In this document: one piece after another, positions 18,249 to 26,089 of the stretch
Layout of the letters: each line of letters starts with the position of its first letter
Numbering within the stretch: the stretch's first letter is position 1
Source: Colwellia psychrerythraea
GTDB taxonomy: Bacteria > Pseudomonadota > Gammaproteobacteria > Enterobacterales > Alteromonadaceae
Assembly: GCF_000764185.1 (NCBI RefSeq)
Contig: NZ_JQEC01000002.1
Span: 62,001 to 126,000 of the forward strand
Reading direction: 5' to 3'
DNA length: 64,000 nt
The notes under the pieces: generated by a model
Databases searched by the model: none
What the model saw: the letters and a program-made list of their open reading frames with translations, nothing else
Told to the model about the DNA's origin: nothing
Translations under genes and position numbers: made by a program

Positions 18249-18701
18249 ATGGTTACGGTTAGACAAGCAACAGTGTCAGATATCGACAAAGTTTATGATT
18301 TGATTCTTGCTATAGCCAAGCATCATGACCAAGAACAATATGTGAAAACCAATAAACAAGAATTAATAAATTCAGGTTTTGCTACTAACCCATCTTTTGG
18401 TGTGTTGTTAGCAGAAGTTAATGGTAAAACTGCTGGATATTGTTCATATACATGGAATTATTCTATTTGGCTAGGTTCGAGTTATATGAATATTGATGAT
18501 GTCTTTGTCTGGGAAGAGTTCCGTGGACAGCAAGTAGGTGAAGAGTTAATGTTTAAAGCAAAAGAAGTGTGCTTAGCTAATGGTGCTAGTCGTATTAAAT
18601 GGGAAGTTGAACAAGATAACCATGGTGCAATAAAGTTTTATCAGCGTTTAGGTGCCAATATCGATATCAAGGGCCTTTTCCGATGGGATGTTGCACCTTA
18701 G
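18249..18701 (+). CDS. GNAT-family N-acetyltransferase
   Basis: 150 residues. The GNAT fold is clear: VRQATVSDIDKVYDLI at the N-terminus, YMNIDDVFVWEEFRGQQVGEELM as motif A with the acetyl-CoA loop, and NHGAIKFYQRLGANI as motif B. It resembles diamine/aminoglycoside-type acetyltransferases, but the substrate is not inferable. TAGGAG before the ATG supports the start. GCTTAAC follows the stop codon directly, a box also seen near two other small genes here. Confidence 0.85.
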   Translation: MVTVRQATVSDIDKVYDLILAIAKHHDQEQYVKTNKQELINSGFATNPSFGVLLAEVNGKTAGYCSYTWNYSIWLGSSYMNIDDVFVWEEFRGQQVGEELMFKAKEVCLANGASRIKWEVEQDNHGAIKFYQRLGANIDIKGLFRWDVAP

Positions 18702-18832
18702 CTTAACAGGCCAATCAAGACAATACTTGTAGCTGTTGGCTACATTTTCTGCTGCGAACAATTTTACCTAACCATTAACGAATCAATAAACTAGCCGGTT
18801 ATTTCGGCTTTATAAAGACCTAAAGGATAAAT

Positions 18833-19192
18833 ATGCAGGCAACCTTCTTTACAAAAACAGCTGATGACTCTTGCAATCACATTGAAGAAATCCCAGAAGA
18901 GACTATCCTCGGTGGAGGGCAATTTACTAAAGATAATATTAGCGAACTACTCAGTTGCTTTAAAAGTGGTAGCTCTGCTCAAACTGACAACCTGTGGTTG
19001 TTATCTATTAGTTTTTCGGAGACTTTATCTACCATCGACGATGAAAGTCTGAAAGAGATAGCTGGACATTGGTCTGATGAAAGTTCATGGCTAAATACTG
19101 ACGTAAATACAACAGACTTAGCCGGCCATTTATTGGAACTTAAATATGCATATACCAACTCCGATGAAAGGATCTGGATATTGTTTGACTAA
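18833..19192 (+). CDS. Hypothetical acidic protein
   Basis: 119 residues, soluble and acidic, with patterned alpha/beta composition (LWLLSISFSETLSTIDDESL; LLELKYAYTNSDERIWILFD). AAGGA lies 6 bases before the ATG. No domain is recognised. A GCTTAAC box lies 13 bases after its stop. Confidence 0.5.
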   Translation: MQATFFTKTADDSCNHIEEIPEETILGGGQFTKDNISELLSCFKSGSSAQTDNLWLLSISFSETLSTIDDESLKEIAGHWSDESSWLNTDVNTTDLAGHLLELKYAYTNSDERIWILFD

Positions 19193-19266
19193 ATTTTTAT
19201 TACAAGCGGCTTAACTGGCCAAAATAATAGTTACTATGATTACGTTTAAATCAAAAGGTGAATAAT

Positions 19267-19809
19267 ATGGACCAAGCACTGCAAACGATGATTAATAATA
19301 TGCCTGAAAAAACAGGTAAGACGCTAGCAGAGTGGCTTAAAATATTAGATAAAGAGAATGTCGAAAAACATGCAGTGGCAGTCACTTTTTTAAAAACGAC
19401 ACATGGTGTAAGCCATGGATTTGCCAATACTATAGTCACGTTATCTAAACAAAAAAATGAATTGCCCGAAGATCTAGTTGCAAATCAATACAAAGGTAAA
19501 GAGTCACTTAAAGCACTATATGAAATGCTAATTTCAACGGTAGAGACATTTGGTGATGATGTTGTCATTACGCCAAAAAAGGCTAGTGTCAGTTTAATTA
19601 GAAAAAAACAATTCGCCTTAATAAAACCGGCAACTAAAACAAGAATAGATCTAGGCTTAAAACTACAAGGTGTTGAAGTACAAGGTAGGTTGGAGGGATC
19701 TGGGCCATTTGGAACCATGTGCACACATAGAATCCAACTACAGAGCATTGCTGATATTGATAATGAAGTTATTAAATGGTTATTAACTGCCTATGAAAAG
19801 TCAGTATAA
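19267..19809 (+). CDS. DUF4287/DUF5655 domain protein
   Basis: About 180 residues. The N-terminal 70 match DUF4287 (TGKTLAEWLKIL, HGVSHGFANTIV). The C-terminal 110 match DUF5655 (TVETFGDDVVITPKKASVSL and RKKQFALIKPATKTRIDLGL). The second domain occurs in proteins linked to transport or predicted DNA-associated roles, but its function is unproven. The ATG at 19267 is preferred over GTG at 19258, which lies inside the AAGG ribosome binding site. Confidence 0.75.
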   Translation: MDQALQTMINNMPEKTGKTLAEWLKILDKENVEKHAVAVTFLKTTHGVSHGFANTIVTLSKQKNELPEDLVANQYKGKESLKALYEMLISTVETFGDDVVITPKKASVSLIRKKQFALIKPATKTRIDLGLKLQGVEVQGRLEGSGPFGTMCTHRIQLQSIADIDNEVIKWLLTAYEKSV

Positions 19810-20220
19810 AAATCACCAGAAATAATTTCAGATCAAAGCACAAGTTTACCTGTGGATATTCCAAATGCTACACCAATAACAACTAAGAGCCTAAAAGGAT
19901 AAATTAGTCTCAATTTTTACCATACCTTTTCTAATGAATAAACCATGTAATGTTACTGAACAGTCTCAGTAATTCAGCTGTTTGACTTATAATCCATTGA
20001 TATTACGAATAATTATATTAAATCCTATATTGGATATAACTGAGGTTGCTCAGTCATATCCAAACTCTAACAAAAATAAAATATTTGTTGTTTCTAAAGC
20101 TTTGAAACTATGGGATATTAATATTGATTTAATAAATATTATAGGGCGAACATTACTGAGAAGCCTTCATAATAAGCGTTAGGTTTTTAAAAATTTTATC
20201 AACAACAAGGAGAGTCCAAA
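19810..20220. other. Gene-poor interval with strong hairpins
   Basis: No convincing gene is seen in these 411 bases. A 66-codon open frame (19982-20182, TTG start) has no ribosome binding site and contains a strong hairpin, so it is doubtful. The interval holds an inverted repeat TTACTGA/TCAGTAA (about 19953-19972) and a longer hairpin at 20032-20061. GTTAGGT occurs near 20179, a fit to the attC core GTTRRRY. AAGGAG at the end serves the next gene. Confidence 0.4.
20032..20061. repeat. 13-bp stem hairpin
   Basis: GGATATAACTGAG, loop GTTG, CTCAGTCATATCC: 12 of 13 positions pair. There is no T-run behind it, so it is not a normal terminator. Confidence 0.55.
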
Positions 20221-20559
20221 ATGGATTATTTTGTAGGCGCACTGAAAAAATATGCTGACTTCACAGGTCGAGCACGTAGAAAAGAGTACTGGATGTTCAT
20301 ACTTATTTATATGATTATCCAAGTCGTTTTCGCAGTACTTGGATTAGATGTTATTTCAATGTTAGTAGGCCTTGGACTGCTAATTCCAAGTCTTAGTATT
20401 GGCGCTAGAAGATTGCATGATACCGGACGCTCTGGATGGTGGCAGTTAATTTATTTAGTTCCACTTATCGGTGTAATAGTGATGATTGTCTTTTTAGTAC
20501 AAGATAGCCATGATGAAAATGACTATGGTGTTAACCCTAAATCGGGTGTTCCTGCGTAA
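20221..20559 (+). CDS. DUF805 (YhaH-like) membrane protein
   Basis: 112 residues with the complete DUF805 pattern: FVGALKKYADFTGRARRKEYW at the N-terminus, two TM segments, SLSIGARRLHDTGRSGWW in the middle, a third TM segment and the C-terminal DYGVNPK. AAGGAG lies 9 bases before the ATG. Function is unknown; related genes are common cargo of integron cassettes. An attC-like hairpin begins two bases after its stop. Confidence 0.88.
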   Translation: MDYFVGALKKYADFTGRARRKEYWMFILIYMIIQVVFAVLGLDVISMLVGLGLLIPSLSIGARRLHDTGRSGWWQLIYLVPLIGVIVMIVFLVQDSHDENDYGVNPKSGVPA

Positions 20560-20560
20560 G

Positions 20561-20647
20561 GCTTAACAAGGCACTCGCTCAAACGGAAAAACTACAGTTA
20601 GGCTAAACGGCGCGCAGCGCAAGCCAACTGTATTTTTCCGCTTTGCT
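20561..20647. repeat. attC-like (integron recombination site) hairpin, apparently truncated
   Basis: GCTTAAC (fits RYYYAAC) stands two bases after a stop codon. A long imperfect palindrome follows: left arm 20584-20604 (CGGAAAAACTACAGTTAGGCT) is not quoted beyond its key parts CGGAAAAA, TACAGTT and GGCT; the right arm 20622-20640 is AGCCAACTGTATTTTTCCG. The left arm has single unpaired extra bases (C and A), like the extrahelical bases of attC sites. The right end breaks off after CTTTG and lacks a GTTRRRY box at the expected place, so it looks decayed. Confidence 0.4.
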
Positions 20648-20680
20648 TAGTATTTTTCTAAGTAATCAATCGAGGTAAAC

Positions 20681-20804
20681 ATGGATAGTATCGATATTCA
20701 AAAAAAATGAAGAAGTGCCGAAAGAATATCAAATAGGCATTTTACTCACTGTTTTTTTCTCCTTCGTCGCTTATTTTAAGCAACTATTATTTGCCTCTTC
20801 ATAG
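20681..20804 (+). pseudogene. Frameshifted small membrane protein gene
   Basis: An ATG with a nearby GAGGTAA reads MDSIDIQKK and stops after a run of eight A (20700-20707). If the run is read as seven A, the frame continues as QKNEEVPKEYQIG and ILLTVFFSFVAYFKQLLF to a stop at 20802, giving a 40-residue protein with one TM segment. Either a real frameshift mutation, polymerase slippage on the A-run, or a sequencing error. Confidence 0.45.
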
Positions 20805-20831
20805 GCGTTTTATGTTTCAGGAATACACTGC

Positions 20832-21233
20832 ATGTTTAAATATCTTCTGCCAATTCTAGTATTGATACCTTGGCTAACTCAAGCTGAAGCTATTGAAGTT
20901 TTAACGGTTGACCGATCAGTATCAAAGAACCTCCAACTGTCTTTTCCAAATGATAATAATATTAAACCCAAAAAAAGTGACTTCGAAATAATCAACTATG
21001 TGCTGATGAGTAATGAAGTTGGTGAACGGTGGAGTGTTATAACACTTACTAATTTATCATCAGGCAATAGAGAGTTTACTCATGATCACTTAATAGGATT
21101 ATTTGCTGATGGTAGTCGTATAAGTCCTCTTGAATATAAATTAAACTTTAAGGGCCAAGAAACTCAGTCTATTACAGTATCCTTTGGAGTGCATAAATTT
21201 CCAATACTAAGCATATATTCGAGTAATGAATGA
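20832..21233 (+). CDS. Exported hypothetical protein
   Basis: 133 residues with a signal peptide (MFKYLLPILVLIPWLTQAEA, cleavage near 20) and a beta-rich mature part (WSVITLTNLSSGNREFT; KLNFKGQETQSITVSFGV), suggesting a periplasmic beta-sandwich. AGGA lies before the ATG. Family not recognised. Confidence 0.55.
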   Translation: MFKYLLPILVLIPWLTQAEAIEVLTVDRSVSKNLQLSFPNDNNIKPKKSDFEIINYVLMSNEVGERWSVITLTNLSSGNREFTHDHLIGLFADGSRISPLEYKLNFKGQETQSITVSFGVHKFPILSIYSSNE

Positions 21234-21572
21234 TACGCTAGTCAATCTCATTTTCTGTCGTCCCCCTCCTGATCAGAGTTGGTATGCGCCGTAGCTAGAC
21301 TGAGATAAATTAATTAGCAGGTTTATGTCAATATTAGCGAAAAATCCAAAAAAACGTCACAAATTGCCTTATAAAATATGACCATTTTGTGTATCGGAAT
21401 TAGGTAACACTTAAATCCTACCGACTGTTATTCATATAACAAGAAGTTTTTGCCGCTTGATGAGTAAGGCCATCAATTTTAAAAGAAAGGTTAGATAGCC
21501 ACTGCTGGAAAGCTCTAAGAACAGATTAAACTATCGTCGATAGCCGTTTTATTATAAGAGAAAAACTCAATT
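21234..21572. other. Non-coding interval, nothing recognised
   Basis: 339 bases without a convincing reading frame, terminator or operator. It should contain the promoter of the serine hydrolase gene, but no clear -35/-10 pair stands out. Confidence 0.4.
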
Positions 21573-22709
21573 ATGATCCCATTCAAAAAATTCATAGCTA
21601 GCAGCATTGTTATATTATGCATATTGCCAATGTTTGGTTGTGGCTCTGACGATTCAGTCAGCGATACCGTCGACGATACGGAGCTTTCTTTAACTGAAAA
21701 AGTTCAGGTGATCGATAGTTATCTCAAAGTTCTTAACGAACAAGATCGCTTTAACGGAGCGGTTTTGCTAGCACAAGAAGGTGAGCCTGTGATGACGAAA
21801 ACTTATGGCTACACAAATGCATCCAAAGATAGTTTGTTGACAATAGACTCATCTTTTCGCTTGGCTTCGGTTTCAAAACAATTTACCACCATGGCAATCA
21901 TGATCTTAAAGGAGCGTGGACTATTGAATTTTTCGGACATAATTAGTCAACACCTACCAGAGCTTGATGACATGAATATTACCATCGAACACTTAATGCA
22001 CCATACTTCGGGTATACAAGATTACACTCACTTTCCTAAAGCATATATCACTGAACAAGATGCGGATTTTATGACCATACCGGTATTCTTTGAGATCATT
22101 CAAGACCACCCATTGAATAGAGAATTTGAACCTGGCAGTCAATGGAAATACAGTAACACAGGCTATATTTTATTAGCCGAAATAGTAGCTCGTGTATCAG
22201 GAATAAATTTTGCAGAGTTTATGCATCAAGAGATATTTTTGCCTCTAGAAATGTATGATACGGATGTATATAACTTATTATCCGATCCCAATGAAGGACG
22301 ATTACTAAATCGTACTGTGGGCATAAATAACGAGCAAAATGTGACAATGACCTTTCTTGACGGCATTGCTGGTGATGGTGCCATTTTCTCAAGTATTGCC
22401 GATTTATTAAAATGGGATCAGGCGATAAGAAATGATAAGTTAATTACTGCCGAAACAAAGTTGCAGGCTTTTACTTCTGCCGTTTTAACTAATGGTAGCG
22501 ACACAAATTATGGCTATGGCTGGTTTATGAGCACTACTGGCAATGATCAATATGTTTCACATAGCGGAGGCTGGCTTTCGGCTCGTACCTATATTCGAAG
22601 AAATTTAACGACTGGTGCTGTCATAGTGATACTCGATAGCTCTAAAACAGGAGAGCTCTCATCTATCTTTGATAAAATTACCACGACTCTTGAAGGGGAA
22701 GGCTTCTAA
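21573..22709 (+). CDS. Class C beta-lactamase-like serine hydrolase, lipoprotein
   Basis: 378 residues. The N-terminus has a lipobox (MFGC), so it should be a lipoprotein anchored in the envelope. The S12/beta-lactamase family motifs are present: S-x-x-K in LASVSKQFTT, Y-x-N in WKYSNTGYILL and HSGG near the C-terminus (VSHSGGWLS). Such proteins are often D-aminopeptidases, esterases or peptidoglycan-active enzymes; the name does not imply drug resistance. It stands alone. Confidence 0.87.
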   Translation: MIPFKKFIASSIVILCILPMFGCGSDDSVSDTVDDTELSLTEKVQVIDSYLKVLNEQDRFNGAVLLAQEGEPVMTKTYGYTNASKDSLLTIDSSFRLASVSKQFTTMAIMILKERGLLNFSDIISQHLPELDDMNITIEHLMHHTSGIQDYTHFPKAYITEQDADFMTIPVFFEIIQDHPLNREFEPGSQWKYSNTGYILLAEIVARVSGINFAEFMHQEIFLPLEMYDTDVYNLLSDPNEGRLLNRTVGINNEQNVTMTFLDGIAGDGAIFSSIADLLKWDQAIRNDKLITAETKLQAFTSAVLTNGSDTNYGYGWFMSTTGNDQYVSHSGGWLSARTYIRRNLTTGAVIVILDSSKTGELSSIFDKITTTLEGEGF

Positions 22710-23099
22710 AAATTTAGAATAAAATTATATTTCTCAATTTTTTTAGTTAGCTCTACTTTTATCACACTTCGGGGACGAAAACGCCTTAGATTTAATGCAC
22801 GACTTTATATGGACCTTAGATATGGTCCTAATGTTCAATTTTGAGATTGGGAACAGAATCGTACGTTCAATATTTAGTAGGACTACCCCTGTAGTAAAAA
22901 TTAACATAAAAAACATTGACTACCATAAAGCGGTTTGATTTTTGGCACAAGTCCCTGTTGCTTGCTTTTAAGGTCAACTGATCGCTAAAAATTAACATTA
23001 AGTTTAATTTTTTTTCCATATGTTTTCTAATGAATTGTCTTTAATATTGCATAAAGCCCCCCGTAGTAGGCTTTATGCTGCTAGGTAAGTCATCAATTA
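22710..23099. other. Non-coding interval with one perfect hairpin
   Basis: 390 bases between two convergent genes. The only clear structure is a perfect 10-bp stem: GCATAAAGCC (23049-23058), 10-base loop, GGCTTTATGC (23069-23078). It has no T-run on either strand, so its role as terminator is uncertain. Confidence 0.45.
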
Positions 23100-23450
23100 T
23101 TATCGTGCTATTATCATCTCATATTCAACCATCATATCTGGCATACCTAACCGTTGCACATACCGTAATGTACCTCTAGCGGGTTTAACTTCTACGTCAC
23201 TTAAAAACTCTTCCCATACTGTTGCAATTTGGCCAAATTGAGCTGAATCAACGTCATTGGTAAAAGCCCAATCTGTGCGAATAATGTCATCAAGAGTAAA
23301 GCCAGAATATTCTAAAAAATTCTGCATCTGGTTGAGGATTAGCCGGGTTTGCGCGACGGGATTCCCCAGGTACTGAGTAACAAAATCAGGGTTACAATCG
23401 CCATGATAGCTTTCCTCTGTTATTTCAATTGTTATTAAATTAGCTAAGTA
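23100..23450 (-). pseudogene. RidA/YjgF-family gene lacking its N-terminus
   Basis: The first ATG of the frame is at 23327, but clear RidA-family similarity continues upstream (HGDCNPDFVTQYLGNPVAQT, then RLILNQMQNFLEYSGFTLDD) to the stop of the preceding oxidoreductase gene at 23451, with no start codon. The N-terminal part of the family, about 30 residues, is missing. The C-terminus (PARGTLRYVQRLGMPDMMVE) retains the conserved Arg. An AGAGGAAAG plus ATG exists near 23404 but in the wrong frame. Probably a truncated or frameshifted remnant; translational coupling to the upstream gene is the alternative. Confidence 0.55.
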
Positions 23451-24386
23451 TTACGCGGCTACGTTTATAATGATTTTACCGCAGGCTCTTTGTGACTCAC
23501 TTAAGGTATGAGCTTGCTTAACCTGCTCTAATGAAAAAATTTTGTCGATATTTACTTGAATTTTACCACTATCGATTAGCTGACTGATCTGCTGAAGATG
23601 TTTTGCATTAGGCATTACCCACCAACGTTGAAAGTTAACCCCTTGCCGCTGGGCAATATCAGCATCAAAATCATCCAATAATGAGATTAAATGGCCACCT
23701 TTGCGTATAACTTGCAAGGAACGCGATAAAATATCATTTCCACCTACAGCAGCTAACACTGCATCTACATCCTCAATCGTATCTTCAAAACGCTGACTAC
23801 GATAATCAATAAACTCATCAGCTCCCAATGCTCTGACATAGGATTCTTTAGCTGCCGATGCCGTTCCTATGACATAAGCGCCACATGCTTTGGCTAGTTG
23901 CACCGCAAAACTGCCAACCCCACCAGAAGCATTATGAATCAATATCTTATCACCTGACTTTAATTGACAGCCTTGCATCAGAGCTTGCCAAGCGGTGGTT
24001 GCCGCAAGTGGCACTGCTGCTGCCGTTAGCATATTCAAGGAGTTAGGTTTAGCCGCCACTAAAGCACCGTCTACCGCAATATATTCAGCGTATGCACCTT
24101 GCCCAGAAATAGGCGCGTAAACAAATACCGCATCACCTAGGTTAATATCTTTTACCTCCTCACCCAGTTGAGCAATCTCTCCTGAGACATCCCAGCCTAA
24201 TATTAACGGTAATTTATGCTCGCCGCTGTCTTGTAAAAACCCTTCGCGTACCATCCAGTCTACTGGATTAACGCCTGCGCCATGCACCTTAATAAGTACT
24301 TGATTAGGAAGTATTTTAGGCTTCGTAATTTCACCTACGATTAATTTTTCAGCACTACCATATTGTTCAATATAAACCGCTTTCAT
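23451..24386 (-). CDS. NAD(P)-dependent quinone oxidoreductase-like MDR enzyme
   Basis: 311 residues of the zinc-independent MDR family. The catalytic N-domain has GAGVNPVDWMVREG and LPLILGWDVSGEIAQLG; the nucleotide-binding motif is NASGGVGSFAVQLAKACG near 150; the C-terminus is GKIIINV. It likely reduces quinones or enones with NADPH. It is divergent from a LysR gene 150 bp away, which probably regulates it through the palindrome at 24495. Confidence 0.87.
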   Translation of the reverse strand: MKAVYIEQYGSAEKLIVGEITKPKILPNQVLIKVHGAGVNPVDWMVREGFLQDSGEHKLPLILGWDVSGEIAQLGEEVKDINLGDAVFVYAPISGQGAYAEYIAVDGALVAAKPNSLNMLTAAAVPLAATTAWQALMQGCQLKSGDKILIHNASGGVGSFAVQLAKACGAYVIGTASAAKESYVRALGADEFIDYRSQRFEDTIEDVDAVLAAVGGNDILSRSLQVIRKGGHLISLLDDFDADIAQRQGVNFQRWWVMPNAKHLQQISQLIDSGKIQVNIDKIFSLEQVKQAHTLSESQRACGKIIINVAA

Positions 24387-24494
24387 GTGTATTCCTTAGC
24401 GTTAGCTTTGAGTTAAGTTGTGGCCTTGTTGAGCCGATAAGGCTACTTTGCCAAAACCAATTCATACCGTCTAATTGATGGTTAATATAAGATT

Positions 24495-24511
24495 CATTGA
24501 TAATATCAATG
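24495..24511. promoter_or_regulatory. Palindrome, LysR-type operator candidate
   Basis: CATTGATA-A-TATCAATG, a 17-bp perfect palindrome containing T-N11-A, midway between the oxidoreductase and LysR genes. It is 26 bp before the LysR start, fitting autoregulation plus control of the divergent gene. The half-sites resemble FNR boxes but the spacing is one base short. Confidence 0.5.
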
Positions 24512-24536
24512 CAATTGGTAATACTAATTATCCCTA

Positions 24537-25481
24537 ATGATTAATACGCAACATAATATGGCTAATCTTGATCTGAATTTAATGGTTATTTTTGATGTAA
24601 TAATGCAAGAGCAGTCTATAACCGCCGCTGCTGAAAGACTGGCGATGACTCAACCTTCGGTCTCTAACGCCGTTGCTCGAATGCGTCATGCATGGAAAGA
24701 TCCCTTATTTGTAAAACAGGGTCGTGGTATACGTCCGACTCCCTTTGCAGAACAATTATGGCGAGATATTGCAGTACCATTGGATGCGATTAAGCGCGCA
24801 GCCGAGCAACAAATATTTGATCCCGCTACTCTTAAACGTACTTTTCGTATTGCCGTTACCGACTGGATGGCTGATTTATTTTGGTTACCTTTGCGGAAAA
24901 TTATTGAAGCAGAAGCACCACAGGTTAATATTCATGCGGTACCTTACACGGTTAATGGTGAGAATTTATTATTGAATGCCGATGTCGACATGGTGCTAGA
25001 TTACTTTGAAGGTAGTTCTGGAAAAGTGCAAAGCCAGCACTTATTTGATAATCACTTTGTTTGTGCCATGCGCGCCGATCATCCACTCGTCAAACAAGAT
25101 CTCAACTTACAATGTTTTGCCTCAGCCGAACATTTATTGCTATCACTTTCTGGTGAGGCTGCTGGAGGTGTTGATAAACTCTTACAGCAGCAAGGGTTAA
25201 ATCGTCGTATCTCGATGACAGTTAACCATTGTTATAATATCCCCAAGTTATTGATCAATAGCAATATGATAACCACTATTCCTTTGCCCGTTATTTTAGA
25301 GAGTGTCGACAGTGGTCAACTGATTATTAAAAAGCCGCCTTTTGACCTTGCACCTGGGCCTATATCAATGACATGGCATACTCGACATCAACGCGATTCG
25401 GAAATATTGTGGCTTAGAAATAAAGTGCTAACAGTATTAAAGCATCATTTACACAACAGTATATGTATGCCACCTTTTTGA
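24537..25481 (+). CDS. LysR-family transcriptional regulator
   Basis: About 314 residues: an N-terminal winged HTH (DLNLMVIFDVIMQEQSITAA and ERLAMTQPSVSNAVARMR) and a substrate-binding domain from about 95. The start at 24537 or the ATG at 24558 (MANLDLNL) are both possible; the second matches the usual family start. Divergent from the quinone oxidoreductase-like gene. Confidence 0.88.
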   Translation: MINTQHNMANLDLNLMVIFDVIMQEQSITAAAERLAMTQPSVSNAVARMRHAWKDPLFVKQGRGIRPTPFAEQLWRDIAVPLDAIKRAAEQQIFDPATLKRTFRIAVTDWMADLFWLPLRKIIEAEAPQVNIHAVPYTVNGENLLLNADVDMVLDYFEGSSGKVQSQHLFDNHFVCAMRADHPLVKQDLNLQCFASAEHLLLSLSGEAAGGVDKLLQQQGLNRRISMTVNHCYNIPKLLINSNMITTIPLPVILESVDSGQLIIKKPPFDLAPGPISMTWHTRHQRDSEILWLRNKVLTVLKHHLHNSICMPPF

Positions 25482-25611
25482 TATATTGTGGCTTATGGCT
25501 ATCGATGTATTATGTCGGCTTTGTGGTAACAGTGAACATAACCGGTCAGTCCAATTTATTTATGCACTCCTCATCATTTATGAATATTCACAGATATAAA
25601 ATCGACTTAAA

Positions 25612-25625
25612 ATGATCTAGATCAA
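25612..25625. promoter_or_regulatory. FNR/EtrA-like box
   Basis: ATGATCTAGATCAA fits the FNR consensus TTGAT-N4-ATCAA in 9 of 10 conserved positions and has a perfect 12-bp core palindrome TGATCTAGATCA. No protein gene starts near it, so it may control an RNA gene. Confidence 0.45.
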
Positions 25626-25631
25626 TAAAAA

Positions 25632-25798
25632 AGAGCAACTACTCTAGAAATAGCTTTACTTTTATAGAGCTGTTGCTCTATAGTATACTTGTTCTTAAGC
25701 GAACACTTATTGTAATAATTTTTCAGCTTCCCCATAAGCTAGTATGCCGGTGTAATTCTTAACTATTTATTAGTTCTGTAAGTATCATCGGCTTTTTT
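25632..25798 (+). ncRNA. Candidate small RNA
   Basis: Downstream of the FNR-like box the sequence has AGAGCAAC (25632-25639), which can pair with GTTGCTCT (25672-25679), or alternatively TATAGAGC/GCTCTATA (25663-25682, loop TGTT). A terminator-like end follows at 25746-25798. The exact 5' end and strand are inferred from the T-run. No similarity to a known RNA family is claimed. Confidence 0.28.
25746..25798 (+). terminator. Terminator-like hairpin with T-run
   Basis: GCCGGTG (25746-25752) can pair with CATCGGC (25786-25792), with one G-T wobble, followed directly by six T. The loop is long (33 bases) and AT-rich. No gene ends near it on this strand, which is why a small RNA is suspected. 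Confidence 0.4.
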
Positions 25799-26089
25799 AT
25801 GTCTGAAATTCATTGAACATTCCAGCTAAACCTCAGTGATAACAATTAAGTAAAGCCCTTTAAATACAGCACTTCCCTGACACCATCTACAAAATTTTCT
25901 ACTGAAAATAACTTTCTCTTACATTTTTAACAAAAAGTTAGCGTTTTTTTTCACTAACGCCCCCATGTTATACCCAAGTTATTTGAAGATGTGTTTCAGA
26001 ATGCCTGAACGAGCAAGGTAAATTATTTACCCTAACGTATTCACTAGTCGCTTCACTTTTATTATTACACGCTATAAATAAGGAATATT

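Larger units (their letters stand above)
25482..26089. other. Long gene-free interval
   Basis: 608 bases without a supported protein gene. It holds an FNR-like box (25612-25625), two mutually exclusive hairpins (25632-25682) and a terminator-like structure (25746-25798), described separately. The last 100 bases include the promoter region of the ABC exporter. Confidence 0.5.

Noticed and set aside
19982-20182. 66-codon TTG-initiated frame
   Set aside because: No ribosome binding site, a strong hairpin inside, AT-rich composition that opens frames by chance; no recognisable domain.
24495-24511. FNR box between oxidoreductase and LysR genes
   Set aside because: TTGAT and ATCAA halves are present but the spacer is three bases instead of four; a LysR-type site is the better reading.
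25968-26050. TATACCCAAGTTATTTGAAGATG stretch as a dispersed repeat element (given here only by position and its start TATACCCAAGTT)
   Set aside because: It resembles repeats I associate with marine gammaproteobacteria, but there is no second copy in the window, so it cannot be supported here.
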